This document shows positions 1 through 12,797 of a stretch of DNA of 64,000 nt, one piece after another (position 1 is the stretch's first letter; each line of letters starts with the position of its first letter). The stretch spans positions 62,001-126,000 of the forward strand of contig CAJNOJ010000153.1 of the NCBI GenBank assembly GCA_905250025.1, in the 5' to 3' direction. Below the pieces are notes generated by a model. The model did no database searches. It was given only the letters and a program-made list of their open reading frames with translations, and was not told the DNA's origin. The translations under genes and the position numbers were made by a program. The DNA is from Adineta ricciae (Eukaryota > Rotifera > Eurotatoria > Adinetida > Adinetidae).

Positions 1-1
1 C

Positions 2-896
2 GACCAACTCAAAATAGCCATACAGAATGATCGAGCTAAGGGTTTAATTCCATTTTGCATCATTGGAAATGCAGGTAAACAGAAGAGTTCATTCAATTCT
101 CTGAAGAATGATCTGAGTTTAGTATTTTGCTTATTTTATAGGGACAGTAAACACGGGTGCATTCGATGATCTCGTCGAGCTTTCTACGATCGCGCGAACA
201 GAAAACGTTTGGTTACATGTAGATGGAGCATTTGGAAGTTCTGTTATTCTTGATCCTCAACGTCGTCATCTAGTGGCTGGTCTTGATCAAGCAGATTCAC
301 TTGCATTCGATTTTCACAAATGGTTTCATTGTCCATACGAAGCTGGTTGTATACTCGTTCGTCATGGTCTGGATCTCCAATCGACCTTCTCAATGGAACA
401 ATCGATTTTAGGTATCGTCCGAAAAGATTCCATAAATGATGCGCTTCCATTTACTCAATTAACTCCTGATCTATCCCGTTCGTGCCGCGCACTGAAAGTA
501 TGGTTTACACTTCAGGAGCATGGTACTCTCAAAATCGGCAAAAAGATTGCTGACAACTGTGATCAGACGCAGTATTTTCTATCATTACTCGAGAAATCCA
601 AGCACACTATTGATATCATTCGCCCTGTCACATTAAACATAATCAATTTTCGATTCGAACCTGTTGAACTTGATACGACCAATCATGAACTGATCGACAA
701 TCTCAATATTCGCCTTGCCAATGATGTGCAATTCTCAGGTATTGCTTATCCATCAACCAGTTGCATTCGAAATCGCTCCTATATTCGTGTGTGTATTGTA
801 AGCCATCGAAGTACGCACGAAGACGTTGATATATTTGTAGAAACATTGTTGAAACTGTATGAAATTCGACTCGCCAAGAGTCAACAAACAAATTGA
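2..896 (+). CDS. PLP-dependent group II amino-acid decarboxylase, C-terminal part (partial)
   Basis: This is the 3' part of a decarboxylase of the aromatic-amino-acid/glutamate decarboxylase family; the 5' part lies left of the window. Exon 1 ends at 74, the intron is 75-141 (GT..TAG), and exon 2 is 142-896 with the stop at 894-896. Across the join the reading continues NAG-TVNTGAFDDL, then WLHVDGAFGSS (the Asp that pairs with the pyridine nitrogen) and FDFHKWFHCPYEAG, whose Lys after His is the PLP Schiff-base lysine. The C-terminal small domain follows without a break. Substrate cannot be told. The N-terminal half of a similar gene, same strand, ends at the N at 40668. That copy may be the other allele of this gene. 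Confidence 0.88.
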
Positions 897-1005
897 TAAT
901 TTTTGTTATATCGAAAGTAAAAGTAGATCTACTCGAGATGCTCGTTACTGTTTAGTGCTAATTTGCCATATTTATTGTCAATCAAAGAAATAAATAGTTA
1001 AGAGG

Positions 1006-1838
1006 TTAGTCAAGAAACTTCTTCTGAAACATAACGATGAGCAATGCTCCAGTGATCAATTTATAAATAGCAGATGTTGACATTGATACTGCCGAGTTAC
1101 ATTTGTCTCCATTACAACAACAAACCCAATATCTGCTTCTGTCAATGATTTTCCACGAGCATTCATTCCAAGCACAGATGCCCGATAGAGCGACTCCTCG
1201 ATCTACAGATGCATAGTCTTCATTCGAAGTGCTTCGACGCTACAAACAAATATCGAACACGTGAGTAGTATGAATATTCAACTTACGTAGCACCAGCCCG
1301 TTCTCGAATCTGCTGTCGACACTCCTACACTCTTTCGATTAAATGGTTTTGGACAATTCGTACAATCATAGCAGAGGGTTGTCGGAGGATCCCCATTACA
1401 TAGACTACCGTCACAACAGCAAACCCATGTTTTAGCACCGTTTACTATCTGCCAGGAACATCCTTTGGTGTAACATAGTCCAGGCGGAGCAGCATTTCGA
1501 GTAAAAGTGGCATCGGACGAATCTGAATTACTCATCATCTGAAATTATTTAGAATGAGATTCTTTTTCATTAGTTATTCAACTTACAGAACACCAGCCTG
1601 TAGACGTGTAAACTTGCATAACAGACGAGAGATCAGGAGTAAATGGCTTTGGACAACCTACGCAGGAATAACATACACCAGCGCCGCGTTCATTTGATAT
1701 ATTTAATGCTGAGTTGTCACATTCACACACACCTCCAATTAAAACTTTATTTTCTTATCGTTTTAAGTTATTCTTACCGGTAAACAATAGAATTATCGAC
1801 AATATTATGTATGAAGTATGCATGGGAGAAGTATTCAT
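1006..1838 (-). CDS. Secreted/GPI-type protein with two Ly6/uPAR-like cysteine modules
   Basis: Four exons give 230 residues: 1778-1838, 1587-1732, 1287-1538 and 1006-1239, all with GT..AG introns and matching phases. The N-terminus is hydrophobic (ILSIILLFT), consistent with a signal peptide. Two modules follow, each opening with CYxCxxCPKPF and closing with WVCCCxGxxCN. The CC...CN ending is the hallmark of Ly6/uPAR (three-finger) domains. The C-terminus, ALLIVMF then basic residues, resembles a GPI-attachment signal. Introns fall inside the modules after GWC, so exon and module borders are offset. Ligand unknown. The gene is absent from copy B because that copy begins downstream of it, at the N at 40668. 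Family placement is inference from the cysteine pattern. Confidence 0.75.
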
Positions 1839-3252
1839 AGGAATGTAAAAAATAACAAATCAACACTACTTTTATAGTATCACGTTGCACCAATCTTATC
1901 ATCGTGAAACTACAGCTAAAATGACGTTAGTGGTATCTATGTGTTCTGACTCAGTGTTTCATGAATACGTCAACTCATCAACTTCTGAAGATAAGATTGA
2001 GAGTTGTCATCTTTTTTTCCTTGACCCTCATTTGCAGTAGAAAGTCGTTTTACAATATCTTACTATCATTACCACTGTTTATGGCGTAAAAGTATACTGC
2101 AAGCCATGTACAGTAGATTTTGTGGATATCTTTTGACTTCACTATACAATAGTGAACAAACGGATGTTATCACGAAGAAAAAATTTTTATATTTTTTTCA
2201 TAAATTTACTCTTGATTGAATCAATGAAAAAGAAAAAGTAAAGTTCTCGATCACACAGTATATTGTATTCTGTGTTTCTTATTTCTTGCCATCACGAATA
2301 TCAACGCCATCTTTGTATCCTTCGCCGTAATCCTTACTTCGTTCTCCTTTGTGACAGCCTCCTTGCAGAATATCGAGTGATTGGTCTACATGGTCTATTA
2401 CACTTTTTAGCGCATCGAACAAAGCATGCTCAAAACCCATACCGTAGCATTGACTTCGTGTTGATCCAACTAGCTTTGTCCACTTGAATGCAATACACTT
2501 CAGGCTGTTGAAGAACTGTTCGAACGAGTATAAAAGAGTGACAGCTAATGAAGATCAGAAGAAGAGTAAACTATTCTTCGCACCCTCACCCACACCCTAG
2601 TTGTGTCAGAAGATTTAAAGCAAGATTCTAGTGAGCTCTAAGGATGATTTTTCACCTTTTGGTGACTTGCTGGTCGCCAAAGTCGCCGATTCGATTATCC
2701 CTTTGTTCTCTTTAATAATCGCTTTACATAGGAAATGCAGCGTTTCCCAATGAATGGTATATAAACGCACTTAAAAGATAATAAAGTACTTAAGGCATAA
2801 AATGAAGTTGAAAGAACGATGTTGCATTTTCTATTATCTGTGGACTTTTCTAAAAGGACATGATTAATATCTCACTTTTGATTTGTATTTTATCTGTTGT
2901 TAAAACATTGTGCCATATACTCTCTGCATCTGACGTGTAAATACAGCAACGCGAAAGAATCATCAACCATTGTTTTTCATTCGAAAGATAAGCATAATGT
3001 GAATGAGAAAGCATATTCGCGAATCACACAAAGTTTATCATCCATATGTCGCGTCCTGGAACGGAAACGGAGGACACTTTTCGATTGAAAAGGTTAATCA
3101 GAGTCAGTATTCTGCTTGGAAGACAAATCTCTCTCAGTTTAAGCTTGAACGCATGTATATCCCGTCTTTAATTCCTATATACAGTGTGAGAGCAACTTAA
3201 ATTTATTTTTAAGTGATTAATTTTCATTTTTTTTTATAAAATGAGAACAACA
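1839..3252. other. Gene-free stretch
   Basis: No convincing gene is visible. Short open frames around 2263-2487 and 2897-3200 have no recognisable motif. A C-rich tract near 2579-2600 (CACCC/CCCACA runs) resembles the C-rich core at 39145-39200. Oligo-A/T tracts are common. Confidence 0.5.
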
Positions 3253-4553
3253 TCAGTCTTCACGATCAAATTTTTGTATTCGACGATTGCCAATGTCAAC
3301 GACATACAGATTTCCTTCTCGATCGAAAGCTATGTCGTCTAAGCCATTTAATAAATGCGAATCACTTCCCTTGCCATACCCACCGACAACAATCATTGAC
3401 TCTTGAGTTTTTTCTGACCAACATACTACTCGATCGTTGAGGCTATCAGCGACGTAGACATTACCCAAATGATCAACAACCACTCCCTTAGCGAGAAACA
3501 ATTGTCCAATGTTGTCTCCTTGCGCATTGCCACCGGCAACAACAATTCCTGCTTTTCCATTCTTCGCCCATTTCATCACACGATTATTATTCGTATCCGA
3601 TACATAAACGGAATAATGATGATCAACAAATACATACGATGGTTGATCAAGTTGATCTAGTGCATCTCCTACTCGATTTCCACCGGCAACAACTTCTCCA
3701 ATGTTTTCTCCATCGTTCCATCGTTTGACTACTGCTTGATCGTTATCGCTGACATAGATCGATCCGTCTTGATCAATGGCTAGACCATTACAATTTATGT
3801 TCGAAATTATAATCCGTTGTTCCGTCGCATTCTGGAGAGACCATCTCATCACTCGTTGATTCTTTTTATCACAAATAATAAGCGAGTTTTTCTTTTTGTC
3901 AACAACCACATCTGTTGGACTATTTAGCTGATTAGCTCGATTACCGAAACCATTCCCGCCAGCAACAATTTCACTACGCGTTGCGTTCATTCTTTGTCTG
4001 ATAACACGATCATTTCCTGCATCGGCAAAATAAATCGATCCATCGTCATCGATATCGATTCCCTTGAATTGCATACCTTTAATCACAGTGGATCCATATT
4101 GATTCCATGAAAGATAAACACTCTCTAAATTGTATTTTAAAAAAATCTACGCTCAAGTCTTCGAATGAAAATATCACACGGTATACTTTCTGCTACTGTA
4201 TGTGTTACATCTAAGGACGGTTCTCGTGTTTCTAGTGCTGCTAGACTTAATTTTGAGAGCTTTTCATTTTGCTTGCCGACAACAGATATAATAATCACCA
4301 TGATGGATATGACCAAAACGATCACAACAATAGAGAATAGTACACACATCCATTTCGATATATGAATGTGTTTGTGTCTATAAACAAAATTATCCGTATT
4401 CTTTTCTGCTGTTTACGAAACAGATACTTACAATATTCTTGAGTCAGTCGTTTCTGTTTGAGACTAAAAAGAATTAAACAAAAACGCAATCGACTTCGTC
4501 TCATCTGATCAGTTAAGAATTACTTTCTCTTCAGATTCTTCGTTGTTACTCAT
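3253..4553 (-). CDS. Membrane-anchored NHL-repeat protein
   Basis: Four exons, 374 residues: 4524-4553 (30 nt), 4432-4463 (32 nt), 4187-4377 and 3253-4124. Introns are 60, 54 and 62 bp and phases agree. I chose the ATG at 4553 because only this chain joins the membrane segment in frame. A cytoplasmic tail of about 35 residues precedes one hydrophobic segment (VLFSIVVIVLVISIMVIIISVV), so a type II membrane protein is expected. The C-terminal 280 residues are NHL repeats with the recurring signatures VVAGGN..G...NQL..P and D..G..YVAD..N.RV..W, which fold as a beta-propeller and usually bind protein or RNA. The gene diverges from the three-unit membrane protein across 388 bp. Its first exon recurs in copy B at 40721-40750. 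Confidence 0.85.
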
Positions 4554-4941
4554 CGATACAATAGAAAAAAAAGTAGAATCAAATAGATGAAGTCGTCACT
4601 TAGAAGCGGGGCTACTAGGCTAATATCAGTTAATTCGTTTCCTTTTCAACAATATTTTTCAAGCAAATTAAAACTTATGTTTTTCACCATCTGTCAGAAA
4701 AAAGACATATCACATTTCACACAGGACGTGAAAACAAGCTTTTAAAAATGAAATATGCAAATAAATCAACGATTAGTAACCAGTATTTGAACGCGTTTTC
4801 AGTGTTGCCATCCTGGTTTTTAGGATTAAGATGCAAAATTATTGGACATCTGCTGTTATTTTGCCGATTTTATGAACGTAAGGATTTGTCGATGAGAAAC
4901 AGTGAGTTAGAGAAAAATATCATTTGCTGCGATACTTCATC

Positions 4942-7900
4942 ATGCGTCTCAAAAAATTTTACTCACGATCTTTCCATCAATCTGTTCGCGACAAATGGGG
5001 AACATGGAATGTTTTCAGCTCTCAATCATCAGACCCATTGATTAAAAGTCGAGAGATCTTATCTACTCGTCTATACATCACTCTCGTGATCATTTCTTTC
5101 ATCACTTTAACCACGTATACGATGATTATCGATCGGATCGAGAACAAAAGTGTGCCATTTCCAAGCCAATCCAAGTACTTAGCCTTGCAAAAGAAGTATG
5201 CGAATAATCTTCAATGTTCGTGTACTGGAATCGCAATTGTACACAAAAACTTTGTCGAAACAAGACCGATATTTCACCAGGTGTGTTCAAGTGAATTTCT
5301 TTCGCAACAATGGATCGATTTGGTGTTCAAAGTGGATTCAACCTCTATTTATCCAATTGATCTTCGAACAAGTTTAAGTGCAATGTGGCAATTGGTTCGA
5401 TCGTTCTGTCAAAGTGCAAACACTGCAATTCTGGACATACTCAAACAATTTCATAATTCACCATTGCTGAGTTCTGTACTGTTGACAGAAGAGTTGTTGA
5501 AAGCATCAGTTCAAGCTACTTTACATTCGTTACGGCAAAGCATATCGTCGAGTTTTATTCAATCGGTGATTATTCCACAAAAAATGGCGCAAGCCAATCA
5601 ACTGGTAACAGCTTTATCAACAAACTATATTCCTGTAACAAAAGAATATGGGGATATAACTGAGCGTTATCCATCTTATGACATTGGATCCTTGGAAGTA
5701 TCGGCTTACATTGGAATGTTCGAAAATAAATTTATATTACAAAATTCATCCGTAGCTTGTTCTTGTAAGAACAACGTCTCTTGTCCTCTACCTGGCAGTT
5801 TTTACAACTACAGTGGGTTAGACAAACTTGGCACTTATGACATGAACAAAATTCAACCGGTTGCTACATTACCGGGCCTTACCATCGATTGTTTACCAAT
5901 TCAATCGACATTTTTGTCGACATTAGAATGTTTCTACAATCAAACATGTTTAGAACTTCTTCTCTCATTTTACTCAATTCACACCAATTTTTCCGTTCTC
6001 AACAAAATTTTACCGAGTCGTTTTAACTTAACTACAAAAATCGAATATCTGGTCAGCGAACTTTTTGTGGAGGAAATTTTCAACGAAATAAACTACAGCA
6101 AATATTATGCTGAATGCAAGCCAAATATCTGTCGCTATAGTTATTTAAACCGCTTCAATTGGCTTTATCTTATTACCATTCTTCTTGGACTTTTTGGAGG
6201 TATAACAGCAGTATTGCGCATCGTTACTCCATATGTCATTCAGATATATTTCTTTATAAAAGCTCGTTTATGTTCGAAACAAGCACGAAGTATTCGCGAC
6301 GATCAAAATGTCGTCTCCAATCAAAATCGATTAAGAAATCTTTTCCAGCAAATTGAAAGTCAAATCATGAATTTGAATATTTACTCGAGTAGTTCGCAAG
6401 ATCAAACTCGTATGTACCGTGACGTTCTCTCCACCTGGTTATACATCATTCTATTATTAGTTACCATCTGTATAAGCATTTTCTATTCCGATTTGTCATC
6501 TCAAATAGTAAAAGAAACCATTCCGTATCCAACCATCGAACAATATACAAAATTATACCAACAATATTCAACAGATTTAGTATGTCCGTGCACAAACATA
6601 TCAATACCTTATGGTAAATTCTTGACAGTTCAAGTGAAATATCATCAGATATGTTCGAGTGATTTCATTCGATCCTGGTGGTATGAACGTTTTACGCCTA
6701 AAACATCTCTTGATATTGAAATGAATTTCATTTCGTTCGCTTCGTCATACTTTCAAACGTTAGCTGCATTTTGTGATCTCGCGAATGATACAGTACAAGA
6801 TGTCATTCAACGATTTTTGACAACGACTTTTGTTGATGCACAACTCATATCCAACGAGACATTTACTTTGACTTTTCAATCTCCAATACATTCCCTAATG
6901 GAATTAACACGAATTGAATTAGCCAATGCTATCTCGCTAGCGAATACTACGTTGCATGGTAACCATTATTTAAGTAACATGAGAACAAGCACTTCTCTTT
7001 CGCCGCAATTGTTCCGAATCGATGGAAAATATTCAATACGTATAATCTCTTCTCAACTGTTTAGTGTTGACGTAAAAAAACAAGTGTGCTATTGTATTTA
7101 TGACTCGACCTGCACAGTGGATTATATGCTAATGCTCCAGTCGATATCCACGATTGTTACCTGGCAACTTGAAGGGATACATGGAGGTTGTACGGTGATT
7201 GATTCGGTATTGAAATCATCAATGATGTGCTGGTTTAAAAAAGGATGTGTAACTCGATTGCAAATACATAATTCAAATAAGAACACGTCGAACGCTTTGC
7301 CAATAAGGTTACTTGATCGAAATTTATCTAGTCGATATTCTCCGGATACACGAATTGAAAACATTGTAAATGATATTATGATCGAAGATTGGAATTTCTC
7401 GCATTCATTCGACAAATTTTATCACGAATGCAAACCTATGTCTTGTACATTCACTTACGAGAAAAAAACGAATGTTTTCTACATCGTTACGGTTCTTGTT
7501 AGCCTTATTGGGGGAATTAATATCATTCTTCGATGGTTTTCTTTAATCATTATCACCATCGTTTTGAAAGTCATCGTTGCGTTCAAATATAAACGATTAA
7601 TGCGAACAGGAATCGTAAAACAAGACGAGAGCGGTAAGTTAATCTTCGGTTAGGCTATTCTAGGATGAATTCAGTAATTTCTATATATATGTTTAGGAAA
7701 CAGTGGAATTAGAGGCAAGATTATGATTGTTTTGCATGAGTTAAAAGATACCATTTTGATGTTAAATATCTTTCACAATAAATCGAATGATATCGAGTCC
7801 ATTCGTCGTCAGCGAATATCAACACGAGTTTACTTAGTCATCTTTTCGATGTCGGTTTACATTATAGCTGTCTATTTTATATATTCCAACACCACGGCAG

Positions 7901-8988
7901 TCCAATCGGTACAAAAACCTTCAGAAGATGAATATGACAAATTGTTCATGTCGTATGCGAGTTCGTTGGATTGTCCTTGCAGGAAAATATCGATCGACTA
8001 CAAAGATTTTGTTGGAATCACTAGGAGATTTCATTCGGTATGCTCGAGTGATTTTACCGTTAAAAGCGAATGGCGTGATTATTTATCTCGTCGAACACAT
8101 GCGGACCTACGCGATCGACGTGATGTTCGTGGAAATGGTCAAGCATATTTTTCGCTTCTTTCGACTCTATGCCAGATAGCAGAAACTGCAGTTGAAAATG
8201 CAAATAATCGATTTCTTCATAGCGCATTTATCAATATTCAATTGATGCCGAAAGCTGATTTTCAAAACCAAATTGAAAGCATTTTCTCGCAATTTCGAGG
8301 TATAACTCTAGCGAAATTCGCTCGAACTTTACAACTCACGCGTGATGTTCTGAATGGAAATGCGTTTGTGTCTTCCCATTCTCTCAATTGGGAGTGGTGG
8401 AGAGATTTATCTCGTGATTTCTACACCCTACCGGCACGACCGATTGTGACTGAAAACGGATGTTCTTGTGGAACACGAAGTGATTGTACCCAGTCAGGAG
8501 GAGTTTACAATGCGATTGATCAGTATCAAGTGTTCGCAATGCCTGGTTTGAATATCGGATGTTCAGCTGTTGAAACACTATTACGTTCGACATTGGAATG
8601 CTTATATGAACAGAAGTGTATTGATTCATTAATACGCCATATTGCAGCGAATTCAGGTGGAAATCCTCGAATAAATATGTCAAGTATCAATTCTTCAATG
8701 TCAAGTCGTTTTCAAAAGAATACAAGTATTAAATATATTATAGATGAATTATTCATCGAAGACTGGTACATTAATAGTTCTTATTCGTCGTTTTACAATC
8801 AATGCGCACCGGTTACATGCTCATACAAGATTCAAGTTGATGATTATGTTATTTATACGACTTCGAAAATTTTAGGTTTTTATGGCGGATTAACTATTAC
8901 TTTACGGTTTAGTATTCCAATTATAGTTGGACTGATTTTCCAGCTACGAGATCGAGGTCGAAGAAATACAATTAATCCTGCTGAATAA
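4942..8988 (+). CDS. Three-unit, six-span cysteine-rich membrane protein (family not recognised)
   Basis: Two exons, 4942-7633 and 7697-8988 (63-bp intron, phase 1), encode 1327 residues. The start is the ATG at 4942, also used in copy B. The protein is three copies of one module of about 430 residues. Each module has a hydrophobic segment after a TRLY/TWLY-type motif, then Y..L...Y...L.C.C..I.I, a F.Q/SVCSS(D/E)F motif, a CSC or CYC cluster, LE/CxY(N/E)Q.C, C.P..C.Y/F, and a second hydrophobic segment with L.GGI/L...LR. Spans lie near residues 45-63, 407-432, 497-517, 844-880, 943-962 and 1282-1312. The loop between spans is large, Cys-rich and probably extracellular. Two spans with such a loop recall DEG/ENaC channels, but I see no diagnostic channel motif. 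The only intron lies between units 2 and 3. A polyadenylation signal AATAAA is at 9010-9015. Confidence 0.85.
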
Positions 8989-9111
8989 TTTACTGAACAC
9001 ATGCTTTTCAATAAATAAAAATTTCGTCTTTCTGCATTCTCTTTAGTCTTTGCTTATTTTCAGATTTCTGGAGGAGTTATAATACGACTTAACACCAATC
9101 TAAAACTGGCA

Positions 9112-10482
9112 ATGACTCGGAACAAGATAGGCGTTGTTCATGTAAGCTACTTACTTTCCAAGTAAATCGAAATAGTACTGTTGCCTATTTCAGATCCAGA
9201 TCATCAATTCAAACACTGCCCAAATATCCAATATTCAAAGAGTTGAACCGTTCGTACACTGTGGAGGCGAATACTTAGTAAAAAAGAGCGTTTTTTCAGA
9301 TACCCACAGAGTCGTAGAAGAAGATCTTATCGGGGTATATGGGTAACTATATTTGTGATCATGGGTGTACTAGGGATGATCGCGATCACGCCTGTTTTCA
9401 TGAAGAAATTAAAAAATGCACGACTAGCAATGTCAACCACAGTAGCATCAACGATTACAACGACAGAAGAGAAGACAACATCAAAAATAACGACAAAGGC
9501 AACAACGACACGAAGAAAAAGTATATATGTATATATATGAAAGAAAGAAAAATAGTTCTTTGTTGCTCCTGCTGTAGTTAAAATCAATCGCAAATGGATG
9601 CAAAATGGTATTACTATTGTTGGAGGAACGAAGCCAGGAATAAAACTGTTCACTCCCAGAAAAGTATACATTGACGATGAAGATGATCAGATAATTTATA
9701 TTGTCGACAGACACAATAATTCCATCGTCAAGTGGAAGCAAGACGTCAACGAAGGTGAAATTATTGCTGGTGGCAACGGAGCAGGAGATAATATGAACCA
9801 ATTAAACCTACCGTCAGCTTTAATTATTGACAAATATACGGACTCGTATATAATTTGTGATTCGCGTAACAGACGTGTTGTGCGATGGTTCAAACAAAAC
9901 CATGATGAAGCACATCAACAAATAGTCCTATCAGAAATTGATTGCTCCGATTTATCTGTAGATAGTGAGGAAAACTTTTATCTAGCAGATTATCAAAATC
10001 TTGAGATAAAACGATGGAGAAAAGAAGAAGCACCAGCAACGGTTGTAGCTAGTGGAAATGCGCTTGGAGATCAAAGCAATCAAGTGCGCCTTCTTTTGAA
10101 CTTTTTTGTCGATCGAAATCAGTCAATTTATCTAGTAGATGCATACAATCATCGTGTATTAAAATGGGCGAAAGGCACCTCAGAAGCGACGGTCGTTGCT
10201 GGTGGACATGGTGAAGGAGATAGTCTCACACAATTACGTACTCCTTCGGACATAATTGTCGATCAACAGGGAAATATTTATATAGCTGATCAATGGAATC
10301 ATCGAATTATGTGTTGGTTAAAGGGTTCGAAAGAAGGCAGCGTTATCGTTGGTGGAAAGGGAGAAGGAAATCAATCCAATCAATTGAGTCGTCCGTTGAG
10401 TTTATCATTTGATCAACAAGGAAATCTCTATGTTGCGGACTATGCCAATCGTCGAATACAGAAATTTGATGTTATTGATTGA
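9112..10482 (+). CDS. Membrane-anchored NHL-repeat protein with Thr-rich stalk
   Basis: Four exons, 401 residues: 9112-9141, 9194-9253, 9310-9520 and 9578-10482. Introns are 52, 56 and 57 bp. For intron 2 the acceptor after CCCACAG at 9309 is the only one that keeps phase in both copies. A short N-terminal part ends in a basic SRRRRSYR patch, then one hydrophobic segment (WVTIFVIMGVLGMIAITPVF) and a Thr/Lys-rich stalk of about 45 residues encoded by simple sequence. The rest is NHL repeats (VVAGGHGEGDSLTQL, NIYIADQWNHRIMCW and similar). Likely a type II surface protein. It is convergent with the NHL-D8C gene, 127 bp between stops, and its overall plan matches the NHL gene at 3253-4553. Confidence 0.85.
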
Positions 10483-10609
10483 TGAAGTAATCGTTTTGTC
10501 GAAATATCTTAGACTATATTTCTATTCTTTAATTAAAAATAAACTGATTAATTGTATTTTTGAGCTCTCGAAGTGTACTATAGTAAGAAAAAAAAGTTCA
10601 GTATATCAC

Positions 10610-12083
10610 TTAAACGGTACAGTAACGCAAACTGCAAACCGGTGGTGCTACGAGAAAAAATACATAGAAGTCACTACACTTAGTCACTGTCACACCATTA
10701 GACCAATTACAAATATTGTTACCCCAATGGTAACAGGTAGTACCGGACGATATTGTACCAGTTTCTGATGGAAATGCGCCATTAAACCAGCCGGTGGCGT
10801 GTGTTCCACATTGATGTATAGGTACAGTATAATTAACCAGCATTGTTCCCGCACCGCCTGAGAATCGAAACCATGATCCTGAAACCGTCATTGGGCTTTG
10901 GCGATCGCACAATACAGTTGTGCGCACAGAGTTTATATTCCGTGTGCTATCAGTAATCAACGTGTAGTTTGAACACTGTGTTGGAAGAGGAGTCATCGTA
11001 CTTTGCACTAAAGCAACAAACAAATTTTACAACAAAAAAGCTGCAGTCATTAGCCTAAAGTACAAAAACGATTTACGTACCACAATCATTTTGAATTAGA
11101 TCGAACTTTTGAATCCGATGATTACGTACGTCTGTAACAAAAATATTGCCGTTGCTATCGAATGCCATGGCGTATGGTTCATTCAACTGATCAGGTGCTG
11201 TTCCAGGCGTATGCGAACATCCAAACAAGCATTTAAATCCGCCAGATAACGAGCGAATAATTCGATGCTTTCCACTGTCGACAATAAACATATGATCGTC
11301 GCCATCAAGAACAACATCAGTTGGTCGATCTAAAATGAAAATGACTTCTGCTCCAAAGCCAGCTATTGTGATTCCATTCGTTTCATCTCGATCAAACCGT
11401 TGGATTCGATTATTGCGACTATCGGCAACATATAGGCGAAAGTCTTTATCAACAAAGATTCCATGTGGATGATCAAGCATGTTCATTACTGGTCCAGAAC
11501 ATCCAGTACCGGCTATAACTCTTGGTCTTAATGCGTTACTGTTATGATCTAACTTATAAATAGAATGAGATTCTGAGGACGAACAATATAGACTTTTGAG
11601 TATATCAACAAAAAGTCCTGTACATGAACTAGCCACTTCCATGACAGATTCAATAACTGAGCCGTTCCGCGACCATCTATCTACTGCATTCTTGTGGAAA
11701 CCATTATCGATATAGATGTCATTGTTCTCTGTGACAAAGAGACTCCATGAATTAGTGAAGTTCGCCATGATAGTTTTGTTGTAAAAGGGCGATTGTTTGT
11801 ACCAGATTAGGATCTGACCGTTTTGCCGCTCGGTTACGAAAATCTTGTCGTGTCGATTAATGAAAATGTCTGTTGGTTGCTGACCGATACAATTCTGATC
11901 TGCAAATGTAGTTGCTGCGTCATTCCATTTTGCACACGAACTGAACTTAGGCTGATTGAAAGACGTACCTTATGACGACACAAATAAAAAGGCTTTAATC
12001 GGATCGAATAGTATAAAATGGTATTTACCTAGACAAGTGTAAGTAGTCGCTAATAAAATGATAATCCAATTTTTCGTTAACAT
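10610..12083 (-). CDS. Secreted NHL-repeat protein with C-terminal D8C domain
   Basis: Three exons, 446 residues: 12029-12083, 11081-11968 and 10610-11007, with introns of 60 and 73 bp, both phase 1. Exon 1 is a signal peptide (WIIILLATTYTCLG). Exon 2 carries degenerate NHL repeats (LYVADSRNNRIQRF, NIFVTDVRNHRIQKF). Exon 3 is one module of about 125 residues with exactly eight cysteines and the signatures GSWFRFSG, CGT.A.GWFNG, P...G, CYHW and VCSLRYC. These match the D8C domain of uromodulin, GP2 and OIT3 proteins. Domain and exon borders coincide, suggesting exon shuffling. Expected outside the cell; binding partner unknown. Intact in copy B at 46837-48315. Confidence 0.87.
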
Positions 12084-12797
12084 GAATAGAATGCTGTTCT
12101 TTGTAAAAAGTTAACTCTACCTAGTCATCTTGGAAATTGAGTGGAACAAGAATAACAGTCGTGATCTAACATATTTTCAGTCTACTAGTAATTTAATCTG
12201 TGGAACACGATTGTTTCATTCTTTGTTAATCATCACATCTGACTGTAACCGTATTCCTTAGCGAAAGTCAGGCTTGACTTTTTTTTCATAGAAAAGATCA
12301 CGTAATGTTTCCCTTTGGGCACAGTTTTTGTCTCTAATGATAAAGAAAATATTGAAAAAAAACCAGCAGAATGATATGGATATAAGGTAATCTCGCAAGT
12401 CACCACGATTATCCAACTTGGATGTAGATATGCAAACGAAATTATGCTCCCATTTCAATTCAGAAGTGAATAATTTCAAACATTGCACAGAATACGTTTG
12501 CTATCATTCATCTGTTGGTCTCGTTCGAATGATTTGAAACCATCTGGAACGATACGCACCTACACATTTTTTAGTCACTTTTCCAACGTCATTATTTACA
12601 ATTTTGTATAATGGTTACGAAACAATTTTTCTTATCTATTTTGAAATCTAACAATCACATTTCTCTCTAGTTCTGATCAATAATCGAATGTTACTGTGCA
12701 TACAAGTCTATTTTCTCTCATTTCATAGCTATCAACTGACAGTTTTATAATAAGTCATATCAAGCACATTCATTCGTATACACAATACAAAAGAAGA
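12084..12797. other. Gene-free stretch between divergent genes
   Basis: Non-coding spacer between the divergent NHL-D8C and Gly-rich genes. It is present and alignable in copy B (48316-49034). No motif is recognised apart from T- and A-runs. Confidence 0.5.

Noticed and set aside
4942-8988. Call as DEG/ENaC channel
   Set aside because: Topology is suggestive but I cannot point to a diagnostic motif, so no channel name was given.
9327-9801. Hydrophobic frames on the strand opposite the TM-NHL gene (also 45550-46029)
   Set aside because: They are antisense shadows of the Thr-rich ACA/ACG coding repeat and the membrane span.
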